Shown piece by piece: positions 51,822-63,445 of a DNA stretch of 64,000 nucleotides; position 1 is the stretch's first letter, and the number at the start of each line of letters is the position of its first letter. The translations under genes were made by a program, and so were the position numbers. This DNA comes from Congeria kusceri. Lineage: Eukaryota; Mollusca; Bivalvia; Myida; Dreissenidae. The DNA is taken from positions 58,249 through 122,248 of the forward strand of contig JAPFQT010000430.1 of assembly GCA_027627225.1 (NCBI GenBank), read 5' to 3'. The notes beneath the pieces are model-generated. The model had not been told where the DNA came from. It saw only the letters and a program-made list of their open reading frames with translations, and ran no database searches.

Positions 51822-52531
51822 TTTGACCAGATTGCCACCTTAAAAAAAGTCAAAGTACTTATTTTGTGCCCAAAATATGCAATTTTGTATTCCCTTAAAC
51901 CTCTAAATGTGAGCAGGCAATGCAAATTGACCACCTGCTGCAGTTTAAAGGCACCCATGACATTATATACTAGAATATATAATTGGTGGCCTGTAATTAA
52001 AGAGGCTGCGACAAACAAGGTGCTTTAAAGATTTTACACTTTATTGGTTTGAAACAAGCAATTACTGGAAGCTGATTGATTTCTACACTTCAAAGTATCT
52101 TTGATCTCCCATTTTGACTAATTTGTTAATTGTCTTGGATGAAATTGGAATTTTTTTTCTATTAAATTTACATTTTTGGGGTGATTTTTTAAAAAAAATA
52201 CACAAAAAATACATTATCAAAATGGCTTAGAGTAAAAATATCTAACAAAGTCATTCTCTCCTCACCCCACATAAGCCCCCCATACACGTTTGTTTGGTTT
52301 GTTTGGGTATTTTGTCACAAATATTGCAAATATCAGCTTTAATTGTTAGAGGGACATTTAAGCTTCAAGACGCTTGAAATCACCGGCTTCCGACCAAAAT
52401 CACCTGTGTTTGAAAATATGAAATAAAATGGCCAAATGGACAGATATACAAGCCAAACTTAATATATTGGTGCAATATGCATGGGAAGATAATTATATGC
52501 AAGAAAAACTAATTTTAATGAGAACAAATTT

Positions 52532-52544
52532 CTCTTATACTGAC
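52532..52544. other. Vacant MITE site with footprint, unit 15
   Basis: The site reads CTCTTATACTGAC, the same footprint as unit 12, although this unit belongs to the other subfamily. Confidence 0.75.
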
Positions 52545-52582
52545 TTTGGGTTAAAATAAAATATCGTCTGCAAGTGCAAAAT

Positions 52583-53124
52583 ATGGATGAGAAAGCAGAT
52601 TTTTGGTCATTTCTGAGCAAAAGAGTAGAAAATAAGTGCATTAAATGCATCAATTCAGATTGTTTGGTCTGGAATGGTTGTATTTCAAATAGTTCCTTAC
52701 CCTATTATGGCCGAATGAGGGCTAAATTGCCTTCGGACATAAAATCAGAGACATACTTGGTTCACCGTGTAGCGTTAATGTGCTACATGAAGTCAGCATT
52801 GAACGCCAGGGACTCTGTGAGCCACTTATGCAACAATAGCTTGTGTGTTAAGCCTGAACATTTAAACATAGAGCCCCATTCCACCAACATGGAACGGCGG
52901 ACATGTTTACAGTTCGGACAGTGCAGCGGGCATGGAACTGAGCCAGCCTGCATATTTGGTAAAAACATGAATACAACAAGCTTTATCACTTCCTTTTATT
53001 CATAGAAATACACTTAAAATACATAAATGCATGTTTTTTTTCATTTTATATCTATTTCTATTGGGTATTTTTGCCTTTTTCAGGTAGAGGAACGCCTGAT
53101 GCTGACGCGAGGGCCACTTGTTAG
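52583..53124 (+). CDS. His-Cys-box (I-PpoI-like) endonuclease, intact
   Basis: Exons 52583-52958 and 53084-53124 encode 138 residues. Motifs match I-PpoI spacing: C33 (WNGC), SH81LC83 with H81 as the catalytic-type histidine, and C83-x4-C88-x4-H93 as zinc site 1. N102 lies nine residues after H93, as the metal ligand does in I-PpoI. A second cluster follows, C108-x5-C114-x2-H117-x5-C123. Family members are homing-type nucleases cutting one long DNA site; I-PpoI is slightly longer (163 residues). The ATG at 52583 has A at -3 and G at +4; an upstream in-frame GTG is not used. The gene converges on the transposase. It may help the element spread or resolve arrays, but this is inference. This is the first copy with no nonsense codon; if the intron is not removed the frame ends 14 residues later at 53005. 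Confidence 0.8.
52959..53083 (+). other. Predicted intron in the type B endonuclease gene
   Basis: Donor TTG|GTAAAA and acceptor TTTTTCAG|GTAG, 125 bp, phase 1. Same position as in type A but with a donor nearer to consensus. The spliced tail continues GRGTPDAD and ends in Cys. Confidence 0.6.
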
Positions 53125-53181
53125 AGGTCTCTTATGCCAAAACAGGTAATAATAACAATTTATTATCAGGTACACAATCAA

Positions 53182-55125
53182 CTAAGCATATTTATGATGC
53201 TTAAGGTGTGGAAGACTGTCATAATCAGGTTTGGGGTCACTCATGGCCTTGCCGTAGTGTAATTCCTCATGCAGTTTGTATCGATAATTCCGCGTCCTGG
53301 CACGTAAAGCTCGTGCTTTGTTGGTAGCGGATGTTTGCTTTCGGTTAAGGTCGTTGCGGTCCTCATATGCTATCTGCTTAATAATCTTTGACCCCTGGGT
53401 AAGGTTAGCATTTAGTTCAGTGGTTTTTGCAATTACAGAGTCAGCATAGCCATTGTTTAATTTGTGAACCTGCCCGTGAATTCGACCTACACAGTTGCGT
53501 GAGAAAGTGACAGTTTTAGGATTGACAGCTTGGTACGACCTGTTTACTGCTTCACTTTTTTGGGTTGTGGTTAAAAGTTTGGTAGCGTCAAGAGCAGCTG
53601 GACCTAAAACCATTTCAATGCATTTTTTAAGGACTTGTTGGTCACTGTCAACCATTTTAACCTTTACATTGTCTGGCATGAAATTCTTAGCTTGCCTATT
53701 TGTACCAGCACAGACATAACTGTACTTTGCACAATGAGTACCGCAGTAACCACTGAAGCATAGAACAATGGTTGCGATTACATCAACCATGACCTTCTTT
53801 AGAACCTTGATGTCACCCTGGTGTTTAGTGTGGGCAGCTTTAAGCTCAGCCATACACCTAGCTTTGACCGAGAGAGCGAACCGACTCCTGATATTAGACT
53901 TGGAATGACCCTTGAGCATGCCCTTTGAGAAAGGCGCTTTGTTGAGCTCGCGCTTCAGCGAGTTGCCTAGGTGCCTCAGATCCTTAAGATGACCCACATT
54001 GTGACCGTGAGAGTTACGAACACCTTGGAATGCCCTACTGTCCCCATCACAAGTGAAATTTGCTATTTTGATGTCCTTAGAGATCTGGTCACCTAACAAC
54101 CTATTCCATTTGCCTTCATCACCTATTGGTTCCCTCTCTGAAACATTTGCAGAACAATGCCCCATATGATTGGGGCACTGAACAGGTTTACCCTTATTCC
54201 CTAAGCATTGATGCAGTCCTGCATAGTTTATTTGCTACTTGTACCCCTACAATTTGCTTGTTTCTGGTATTGTTTTCACACATAGTGCTTATGGCAATAG
54301 TTCCGGCTTGAAAGGGTGTCGCGTCAGAGTAAAAAATTGGATTGTTGTAGCAAGTGTCCCCTTCAACATTTACCTTAGAGGGATCTTTTTGACCAATTTT
54401 GGCATTTTCAAATCTGGTACATGCTTCTCTCATTTAGGGATTTAAGGGCAGTATTGACCTTATTTGCTTGTTTTTGCATAGCAAGTGGAGAGGGAGCAAT
54501 GATATTGGTTGTGTTGAGAATTCTGCGGGAACCTGTGTTCCCAATAGAAGTACTTGCAACACCTATTTGGAAGCCTACATTGATCTGAGCTGCCTTTCTG
54601 CCCCTGGTACTTGATGGAACCTCATTGTAAAGCTTATAATGCTTGCCTACATATCTGCATCTTGTACATTTTAACCTTTCCTCCCAGCCTAAGCCCCACT
54701 TTATGGAAGCACTGTCGTCAATTACCAAGTCGCCCCTACATTTATCACTTCTTAACCTATGCTTTCTATTTTCAGAGGACATCATAGACTGGAGTAGGGC
54801 GGGGGACATAGACCTTGTTCGTAAGTAAGTCGGGATGGACTTTTGATGGAGCAGGAACCCGTAACAGGTCTACATAGCGAATCTTGTTCGCTCTCGGACG
54901 CATGGGCTTAGCTGGGGTTTGAGAGCCGTCTACATCCCGAAAAGTAAGAACCTTGTCATTGTAAGCTACCCGTGCTTCAAAGGATGACCTTTCTAACCTT
55001 ACATAGGTTGTGTTGGAATTTGACCTTCTTTCATAATTATGTTTTTTCCCCTTCACCGGACTAGTCCCACCTCGTTTAAAACCAACATTGAGCAACTTGT
55101 TCTTTTGCTTGGTTGTGAACCCCAT
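53182..55125 (-). pseudogene. Mutator-like transposase, type B, unit 15
   Basis: It has the type B 17-bp deletion (near 54,410) plus an extra C near 54,201 and an extra G near 54,803 that further split the frame. Codon 145 is sense. Units 16 and 17 lack the two one-base insertions. Confidence 0.8.
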
Positions 55126-55843
55126 TTTGACCAGATTGCCACCTTAAAAAAAGTCAAAGTACTTATTTTGTGCCCAAAATATGCAATTTTGTATTCCCTT
55201 AAACCTCTAAATGTGAGCAGGCAATGCAAATTGACCACCTGCTGCAGTTTAAAGGCACCCATGACATTATATACTAGAATATATAATTGGTGGCCTGTAA
55301 TTAAAGAGGCTGCGACAAACAAGGTGCTTTAAAGATTTTACACTTTATTGGTTTGAAACAAGCAATTACTGGAAGCTGATTGATTTCTACACTTCAAAGT
55401 ATCTTTGATCTCCCATTTTGACTAATTTGTTAATTGTCTTGGATGAAATTGGAATTTTTTTTCTATTAAATTTACATTTTTGGGGTGATTTTTTAAAAAA
55501 AATACACAAAAAATACATTATCAAAATGGCTTAGAGTAAAAATATCTAACAAAGTCATTCTCTCCTCACCCCACATAAGCCCCCCATACACGTTTGTTTG
55601 GTTTGTTTGGGTATTTTGTCACAAATATTGCAAATATCAGCTTTAATTGTTAGAGGGACATTTAAGCTTCAAGACGCTTGAAATCACCGGCTTCCGACCA
55701 AAATCACCTGTGTTTGAAAATATGAAATAAAATGGCCAAATGGACAGATATACAAGCCAAACTTAATATATTGGTGCAATATGCATGGGAAGATAATTAT
55801 ATGCAAGAAAAACTAATTTTAATGAGAACAAATTTCTCTTATA

Positions 55844-56314
55844 GGTTACAGTATACTAAATATTTCTGGTGTGCAATGCTATACTCTCTAAATAAATCAA
55901 CACCATTTATTTGAAGACACAATTTTCTGTATAGTCACTTGCCATGACTTTATTTTTGAATATTTCTTGGTACGTGTGGTAGGAAAAACATTGTTGTGTA
56001 CTAAAAATTCACTGTTTCGCTTGAAGGTTGGAGACTACATGACGAGACTTTGACAGTTGGCAGTATACCTTCAACTGGAGAGTAGCCGGTAAAAAGATGG
56101 CCGTAAAACAGTGAACTTTGATTCGCGTTGAGTTCTTTCTTACATATCACATGACCTATCTTTTTTATTGTCTAACTCAATTCGGCTCAGAATGCTCTTT
56201 AAGAAAAGGTATGGTTATGAGGGTCTCTACGCGCAAAATGTTGAGTTTATTTTTTGTTGAATTTATTGCTTTTACATTGAATTTGTTAAGGAAATCTTTT
56301 AGTATATTGTGACC
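55844..56314. mobile_element. Nested MITE, type B version, unit 16
   Basis: 471 bp with the same termini and TA flanks as type A copies. It differs at about five internal bases, for example TTTCTGG for TTTCAGG, CTTGGTAC for CTTTGTAC and GCGTTGAG for GCGTCGAG. It therefore diverged along with its host unit after a single insertion. Confidence 0.83.
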
Positions 56315-56361
56315 TAAACTGACTTTGGGTTAAAATAAAATATCGTCTGCAAGTGCAAAAT

Positions 56362-56903
56362 ATGGATGAGAAAGCAGATTTTTGGTCATTTCTGAGCAAA
56401 AGAGTAGAAAATAAGTGCATTAAATGCATCAATTCAGATTGTTTGGTCTGGAATGGTTGTATTTCAAATAGTTCCTTACCCTATTATGGCCGAATGAGGG
56501 CTAAATTGCCTTCGGACATAAAATCAGAGACATACTTGGTTCACCGTGTAGCGTTAATGTGCTACATGAAGTCAGCATTGAACGCCAGGGACTCTGTGAG
56601 CCACTTATGCAACAATAGCTTGTGTGTTAAGCCTGAACATTTAAACATAGAGCCCCATTCCACCAACATGGAACGGCGGACATGTTTACAGTTCGGACAG
56701 TGCAGCGGGCATGGAACTGAGCCAGCCTGCATATTTGGTAAAAACATGAATACAACAAGCTTTATCACTTCCTTTTATTCATAGAAATACACTTAAAATA
56801 CATAAATGCATGTTTTTTTTCATTTTATATCTATTTCTATTGGGTATTTTTGCCTTTTTCAGGTAGAGGAACGCCTGATGCTGACGCGAGGGCCACTTGT
56901 TAG
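56362..56903 (+). CDS. His-Cys-box endonuclease, intact, unit 16
   Basis: Exons 56362-56737 and 56863-56903. The predicted protein is the same as in unit 15, but here the MITE sits 47 bp upstream of the ATG. Confidence 0.8.
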
Positions 56904-56960
56904 AGGTCTCTTATGCCAAAACAGGTAATAATAACAATTTATTATCAGGTACACAATCAA

Positions 56961-58902
56961 CTAAGCATATTTATGATGCTTAAGGTGTGGAAGACTGTCA
57001 TAATCAGGTTTGGGGTCACTCATGGCCTTGCCGTAGTGTAATTCCTCATGCAGTTTGTATCGATAATTCCGCGTCCTGGCACGTAAAGCTCGTGCTTTGT
57101 TGGTAGCGGATGTTTGCTTTCGGTTAAGGTCGTTGCGGTCCTCATATGCTATCTGCTTAATAATCTTTGACCCCTGGGTAAGGTTAGCATTTAGTTCAGT
57201 GGTTTTTGCAATTACAGAGTCAGCATAGCCATTGTTTAATTTGTGAACCTGCCCGTGAATTCGACCTACACAGTTGCGTGAGAAAGTGACAGTTTTAGGA
57301 TTGACAGCTTGGTACGACCTGTTTACTGCTTCACTTTTTTGGGTTGTGGTTAAAAGTTTGGTAGCGTCAAGAGCAGCTGGACCTAAAACCATTTCAATGC
57401 ATTTTTTAAGGACTTGTTGGTCACTGTCAACCATTTTAACCTTTACATTGTCTGGCATGAAATTCTTAGCTTGCCTATTTGTACCAGCACAGACATAACT
57501 GTACTTTGCACAATGAGTACCGCAGTAACCACTGAAGCATAGAACAATGGTTGCGATTACATCAACCATGACCTTCTTTAGAACCTTGATGTCACCCTGG
57601 TGTTTAGTGTGGGCAGCTTTAAGCTCAGCCATACACCTAGCTTTGACCGAGAGAGCGAACCGACTCCTGATATTAGACTTGGAATGACCCTTGAGCATGC
57701 CCTTTGAGAAAGGCGCTTTGTTGAGCTCGCGCTTCAGCGAGTTGCCTAGGTGCCTCAGATCCTTAAGATGACCCACATTGTGACCGTGAGAGTTACGAAC
57801 ACCTTGGAATGCCCTACTGTCCCCATCACAAGTGAAATTTGCTATTTTGATGTCCTTAGAGATCTGGTCACCTAACAACCTATTCCATTTGCCTTCATCA
57901 CCTATTGGTTCCCTCTCTGAAACATTTGCAGAACAATGCCCCATATGATTGGGGCACTGAACAGGTTTACCCTTATTCCTAAGCATTGATGCAGTCCTGC
58001 ATAGTTTATTTGCTACTTGTACCCCTACAATTTGCTTGTTTCTGGTATTGTTTTCACACATAGTGCTTATGGCAATAGTTCCGGCTTGAAAGGGTGTCGC
58101 GTCAGAGTAAAAAATTGGATTGTTGTAGCAAGTGTCCCCTTCAACATTTACCTTAGAGGGATCTTTTTGACCAATTTTGGCATTTTCAAATCTGGTACAT
58201 GCTTCTCTCATTTAGGGATTTAAGGGCAGTATTGACCTTATTTGCTTGTTTTTGCATAGCAAGTGGAGAGGGAGCAATGATATTGGTTGTGTTGAGAATT
58301 CTGCGGGAACCTGTGTTCCCAATAGAAGTACTTGCAACACCTATTTGGAAGCCTACATTGATCTGAGCTGCCTTTCTGCCCCTGGTACTTGATGGAACCT
58401 CATTGTAAAGCTTATAATGCTTGCCTACATATCTGCATCTTGTACATTTTAACCTTTCCTCCCAGCCTAAGCCCCACTTTATGGAAGCACTGTCGTCAAT
58501 TACCAAGTCGCCCCTACATTTATCACTTCTTAACCTATGCTTTCTATTTTCAGAGGACATCATAGACTGGAGTAGGGCGGGGACATAGACCTTGTTCGTA
58601 AGTAAGTCGGGATGGACTTTTGATGGAGCAGGAACCCGTAACAGGTCTACATAGCGAATCTTGTTCGCTCTCGGACGCATGGGCTTAGCTGGGGTTTGAG
58701 AGCCGTCTACATCCCGAAAAGTAAGAACCTTGTCATTGTAAGCTACCCGTGCTTCAAAGGATGACCTTTCTAACCTTACATAGGTTGTGTTGGAATTTGA
58801 CCTTCTTTCATAATTATGTTTTTTCCCCTTCACCGGACTAGTCCCACCTCGTTTAAAACCAACATTGAGCAACTTGTTCTTTTGCTTGGTTGTGAACCCC
58901 AT
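56961..58902 (-). pseudogene. Mutator-like transposase, type B (17-bp deletion)
   Basis: Cleanest type B copy. Codon 145 is Leu (TTA), so the N-terminal zinc-finger-like region is continuous: C in KCRGDL, then WGLGW and CTRC. A deletion of 17 bp relative to type A (between GGCATTTTCA and AATCTGGTAC on the plus strand, near 58,189) shifts the frame after about residue 238. This leaves an N-terminal frame at 58186-58902 and a C-terminal frame at 56961-58211 that overlap by 26 bp. The second frame has its own ATG (58209-58211) and holds all three putative catalytic residues in 416 codons. Differences from type A include G-to-A near the C-terminus (GKAM for GKGM) and Gly-to-Cys (ARCMAE for ARGMAE). 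Confidence 0.85.
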
Positions 58903-59621
58903 TTTGACCAGATTGCCACCTTAAAAAAAGTCAAAGTACTTATTTTGTGCCCAAAATATGCAATTTTGTATTCCCTTAAACCTCTAAATGTGAGCAGGCA
59001 ATGCAAATTGACCACCTGCTGCAGTTTAAAGGCACCCATGACATTATATACTAGAATATATAATTGGTGGCCTGTAATTAAAGAGGCTGCGACAAACAAG
59101 GTGCTTTAAAGATTTTACACTTTATTGGTTTGAAACAAGCAATTACTGGAAGCTGATTGATTTCTACACTTCAAAGTATCTTTGATCTCCCATTTTGACT
59201 AATTTGTTAATTGTCTTGGATGAAATTGGAATTTTTTTTTCTATTAAATTTACATTTTTGGGGTGATTTTTTAAAAAAAATACACAAAAAATACATTATC
59301 AAAATGGCTTAGAGTAAAAATATCTAACAAAGTCATTCTCTCCTCACCCCACATAAGCCCCCCATACACGTTTGTTTGGTTTGTTTGGGTATTTTGTCAC
59401 AAATATTGCAAATATCAGCTTTAATTGTTAGAGGGACATTTAAGCTTCAAGACGCTTGAAATCACCGGCTTCCGACCAAAATCACCTGTGTTTGAAAATA
59501 TGAAATAAAATGGCCAAATGGACAGATATACAAGCCAAACTTAATATATTGGTGCAATATGCATGGGAAGATAATTATATGCAAGAAAAACTAATTTTAA
59601 TGAGAACAAATTTCTCTTATA

Positions 59622-60092
59622 GGTTACAGTATACTAAATATTTCTGGTGTGCAATGCTATACTCTCTAAATAAATCAACACCATTTATTTGAAGACACAA
59701 TTTTCTGTATAGTCACTTGCCATGACTTTATTTTTGAATATTTCTTGGTACGTGTGGTAGGAAAAACATTGTTGTGTACTAAAAATTCACTGTTTCGCTT
59801 GAAGGTTGGAGACTACATGACGAGACTTTGACAGTTGGCAGTATACCTTCAACTGGAGAGTAGCCGGTAAAAAGATGGCCGTAAAACAGTGAACTTTGAT
59901 TCGCGTTGAGTTCTTTCTTACATATCACATGACCTATCTTTTTTATTGTCTAACTCAATTCGGCTCAGAATGCTCTTTAAGAAAAGGTATGGTTATGAGG
60001 GTCTCTACGCGCAAAATGTTGAGTTTATTTTTTGTTGAATTTATTGCTTTTACATTGAATTTGTTAAGGAAATCTTTTAGTATATTGTGACC
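59622..60092. mobile_element. Nested MITE, type B version, unit 17
   Basis: 471 bp; no difference from the unit 16 copy noticed. Confidence 0.83.
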
Positions 60093-60139
60093 TAAACTGA
60101 CTTTGGGTTAAAATAAAATATCGTCTGCAAGTGCAAAAT

Positions 60140-60681
60140 ATGGATGAGAAAGCAGATTTTTGGTCATTTCTGAGCAAAAGAGTAGAAAATAAGTGCATTA
60201 AATGCATCAATTCAGATTGTTTGGTCTGGAATGGTTGTATTTCAAATAGTTCCTTACCCTATTATGGCCGAATGAGGGCTAAATTGCCTTCGGACATAAA
60301 ATCAGAGACATACTTGGTTCACCGTGTAGCGTTAATGTGCTACATGAAGTCAGCATTGAACGCCAGGGACTCTGTGAGCCACTTATGCAACAATAGCTTG
60401 TGTGTTAAGCCTGAACATTTAAACATAGAGCCCCATTCCACCAACATGGAACGGCGGACATGTTTACAGTTCGGACAGTGCAGCGGGCATGGAACTGAGC
60501 CAGCCTGCATATTTGGTAAAAACATGAATACAACAAGCTTTATCACTTCCTTTTATTCATAGAAATACACTTAAAATACATAAATGCATGTTTTTTTTCA
60601 TTTTATATCTATTTCTATTGGGTATTTTTGCCTTTTTCAGGTAGAGGAACGCCTGATGCTGACGCGAGGGCCACTTGTTAG
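60140..60681 (+). CDS. His-Cys-box endonuclease, intact, unit 17
   Basis: Exons 60140-60515 and 60641-60681; same predicted 138-residue protein as unit 15. Confidence 0.8.
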
Positions 60682-60738
60682 AGGTCTCTTATGCCAAAAC
60701 AGGTAATAATAACAATTTATTATCAGGTACACAATCAA

Positions 60739-62680
60739 CTAAGCATATTTATGATGCTTAAGGTGTGGAAGACTGTCATAATCAGGTTTGGGGTCACTCA
60801 TGGCCTTGCCGTAGTGTAATTCCTCATGCAGTTTGTATCGATAATTCCGCGTCCTGGCACGTAAAGCTCGTGCTTTGTTGGTAGCGGATGTTTGCTTTCG
60901 GTTAAGGTCGTTGCGGTCCTCATATGCTATCTGCTTAATAATCTTTGACCCCTGGGTAAGGTTAGCATTTAGTTCAGTGGTTTTTGCAATTACAGAGTCA
61001 GCATAGCCATTGTTTAATTTGTGAACCTGCCCGTGAATTCGACCTACACAGTTGCGTGAGAAAGTGACAGTTTTAGGATTGACAGCTTGGTACGACCTGT
61101 TTACTGCTTCACTTTTTTGGGTTGTGGTTAAAAGTTTGGTAGCGTCAAGAGCAGCTGGACCTAAAACCATTTCAATGCATTTTTTAAGGACTTGTTGGTC
61201 ACTGTCAACCATTTTAACCTTTACATTGTCTGGCATGAAATTCTTAGCTTGCCTATTTGTACCAGCACAGACATAACTGTACTTTGCACAATGAGTACCG
61301 CAGTAACCACTGAAGCATAGAACAATGGTTGCGATTACATCAACCATGACCTTCTTTAGAACCTTGATGTCACCCTGGTGTTTAGTGTGGGCAGCTTTAA
61401 GCTCAGCCATACACCTAGCTTTGACCGAGAGAGCGAACCGACTCCTGATATTAGACTTGGAATGACCCTTGAGCATGCCCTTTGAGAAAGGCGCTTTGTT
61501 GAGCTCGCGCTTCAGCGAGTTGCCTAGGTGCCTCAGATCCTTAAGATGACCCACATTGTGACCGTGAGAGTTACGAACACCTTGGAATGCCCTACTGTCC
61601 CCATCACAAGTGAAATTTGCTATTTTGATGTCCTTAGAGATCTGGTCACCTAACAACCTATTCCATTTGCCTTCATCACCTATTGGTTCCCTCTCTGAAA
61701 CATTTGCAGAACAATGCCCCATATGATTGGGGCACTGAACAGGTTTACCCTTATTCCTAAGCATTGATGCAGTCCTGCATAGTTTATTTGCTACTTGTAC
61801 CCCTACAATTTGCTTGTTTCTGGTATTGTTTTCACACATAGTGCTTATGGCAATAGTTCCGGCTTGAAAGGGTGTCGCGTCAGAGTAAAAAATTGGATTG
61901 TTGTAGCAAGTGTCCCCTTCAACATTTACCTTAGAGGGATCTTTTTGACCAATTTTGGCATTTTCAAATCTGGTACATGCTTCTCTCATTTAGGGATTTA
62001 AGGGCAGTATTGACCTTATTTGCTTGTTTTTGCATAGCAAGTGGAGAGGGAGCAATGATATTGGTTGTGTTGAGAATTCTGCGGGAACCTGTGTTCCCAA
62101 TAGAAGTACTTGCAACACCTATTTGGAAGCCTACATTGATCTGAGCTGCCTTTCTGCCCCTGGTACTTGATGGAACCTCATTGTAAAGCTTATAATGCTT
62201 GCCTACATATCTGCATCTTGTACATTTTAACCTTTCCTCCCAGCCTAAGCCCCACTTTATGGAAGCACTGTCGTCAATTACCAAGTCGCCCCTACATTTA
62301 TCACTTCTTAACCTATGCTTTCTATTTTCAGAGGACATCATAGACTGGAGTAGGGCGGGGACATAGACCTTGTTCGTAAGTAAGTCGGGATGGACTTTTG
62401 ATGGAGCAGGAACCCGTAACAGGTCTACATAGCGAATCTTGTTCGCTCTCGGACGCATGGGCTTAGCTGGGGTTTGAGAGCCGTCTACATCCCGAAAAGT
62501 AAGAACCTTGTCATTGTAAGCTACCCGTGCTTCAAAGGATGACCTTTCTAACCTTACATAGGTTGTGTTGGAATTTGACCTTCTTTCATAATTATGTTTT
62601 TTCCCCTTCACCGGACTAGTCCCACCTCGTTTAAAACCAACATTGAGCAACTTGTTCTTTTGCTTGGTTGTGAACCCCAT
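60739..62680 (-). pseudogene. Mutator-like transposase, type B, unit 17
   Basis: Same structure as unit 16: frames 61964-62680 and 60739-61989 separated by the 17-bp-deletion frameshift; no further lesion seen. Confidence 0.83.
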
Positions 62681-63390
62681 TTTGACCAGATTGCCACCTT
62701 AAAAAAAGTCAAAGTACTTATTTTGTGCCCAAAATATGCAATTTTGTATTCCCTTAAACCTCTAAATGTGAGCAGGCAATGCAAATTGACCACCTGCTGC
62801 AGTTTAAAGGCACCCATGACATTATATACTAGAATATATAATTGGTGGCCTGTAATTAAAGAGGCTGCGACAAACAAGGTGCTTTAAAGATTTTACACTT
62901 TATTGGTTTGAAACAAGCAATTACTGGAAGCTGATTGATTTCTACACTTCAAAGTATCTTTGATCTCCCATTTTGACTAATTTGTTAATTGTCTTGGATG
63001 AAATTGGAATTTTTTTTCTATTAAATTTACATTTTTGGGGTGATTTTTTAAAAAAAATACACAAAAAATACATTATCAAAATGGCTTAGAGTAAAAATAT
63101 CTAACAAAGTCATTCTCTCCTCACCCCACATAAGCCCCCCATACACGTTTGTTTGGTTTGTTTGGGTATTTTGTCACAAATATTGCAAATATCAGCTTTA
63201 ATTGTTAGAGGGACATTTAAGCTTCAAGACGCTTGAAATCACCGGCTTCCGACCAAAATCACCTGTGTTTGAAAATATGAAATAAAATGGCCAAATGGAC
63301 AGATATACAAGCCAAACTTAATATATTGGTGCAATATGCATGGGAAGATAATTATATGCAAGAAAAACTAATTTTAATGAGAACAAATTT

Positions 63391-63407
63391 CTCTTATATA
63401 AACTGAC
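63391..63407. other. Vacant MITE site with footprint, unit 18
   Basis: The site reads CTCTTATATAAACTGAC, which is exactly the left flank, two adjacent TA copies and the right flank. Leaving both target-site copies without element bases is the clearest excision product among the four vacant sites. Confidence 0.8.
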
Positions 63408-63445
63408 TTTGGGTTAAAATAAAATATCGTCTGCAAGTGCAAAAT

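Larger units (their letters stand above)
48340..52117 (+). repeat. Unit 14 (A/B hybrid, MITE present, indel-rich)
   Basis: 3778 bp. Diagnostic sites are type A through the endonuclease exon 1 (up to about 49,660) and type B from the GTAATAATAAC tract at about 49,846 onward. It also carries many one-base indels, densest before 49,760. Confidence 0.93.
52118..55421 (+). repeat. Unit 15 (type B, MITE absent)
   Basis: 3304 bp. Apart from the missing MITE it is type B throughout, with two one-base insertions (C near 54,201 and G near 54,803). Confidence 0.94.
55422..59198 (+). repeat. Unit 16 (type B, MITE present)
   Basis: 3777 bp, the standard type B length (17-bp deletion in the transposase and three extra bases, AAT, between the genes relative to type A). 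Confidence 0.95.
59199..62976 (+). repeat. Unit 17 (type B, MITE present)
   Basis: 3778 bp; the extra base is one T in the T run near 59,231-59,239. Confidence 0.95.
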
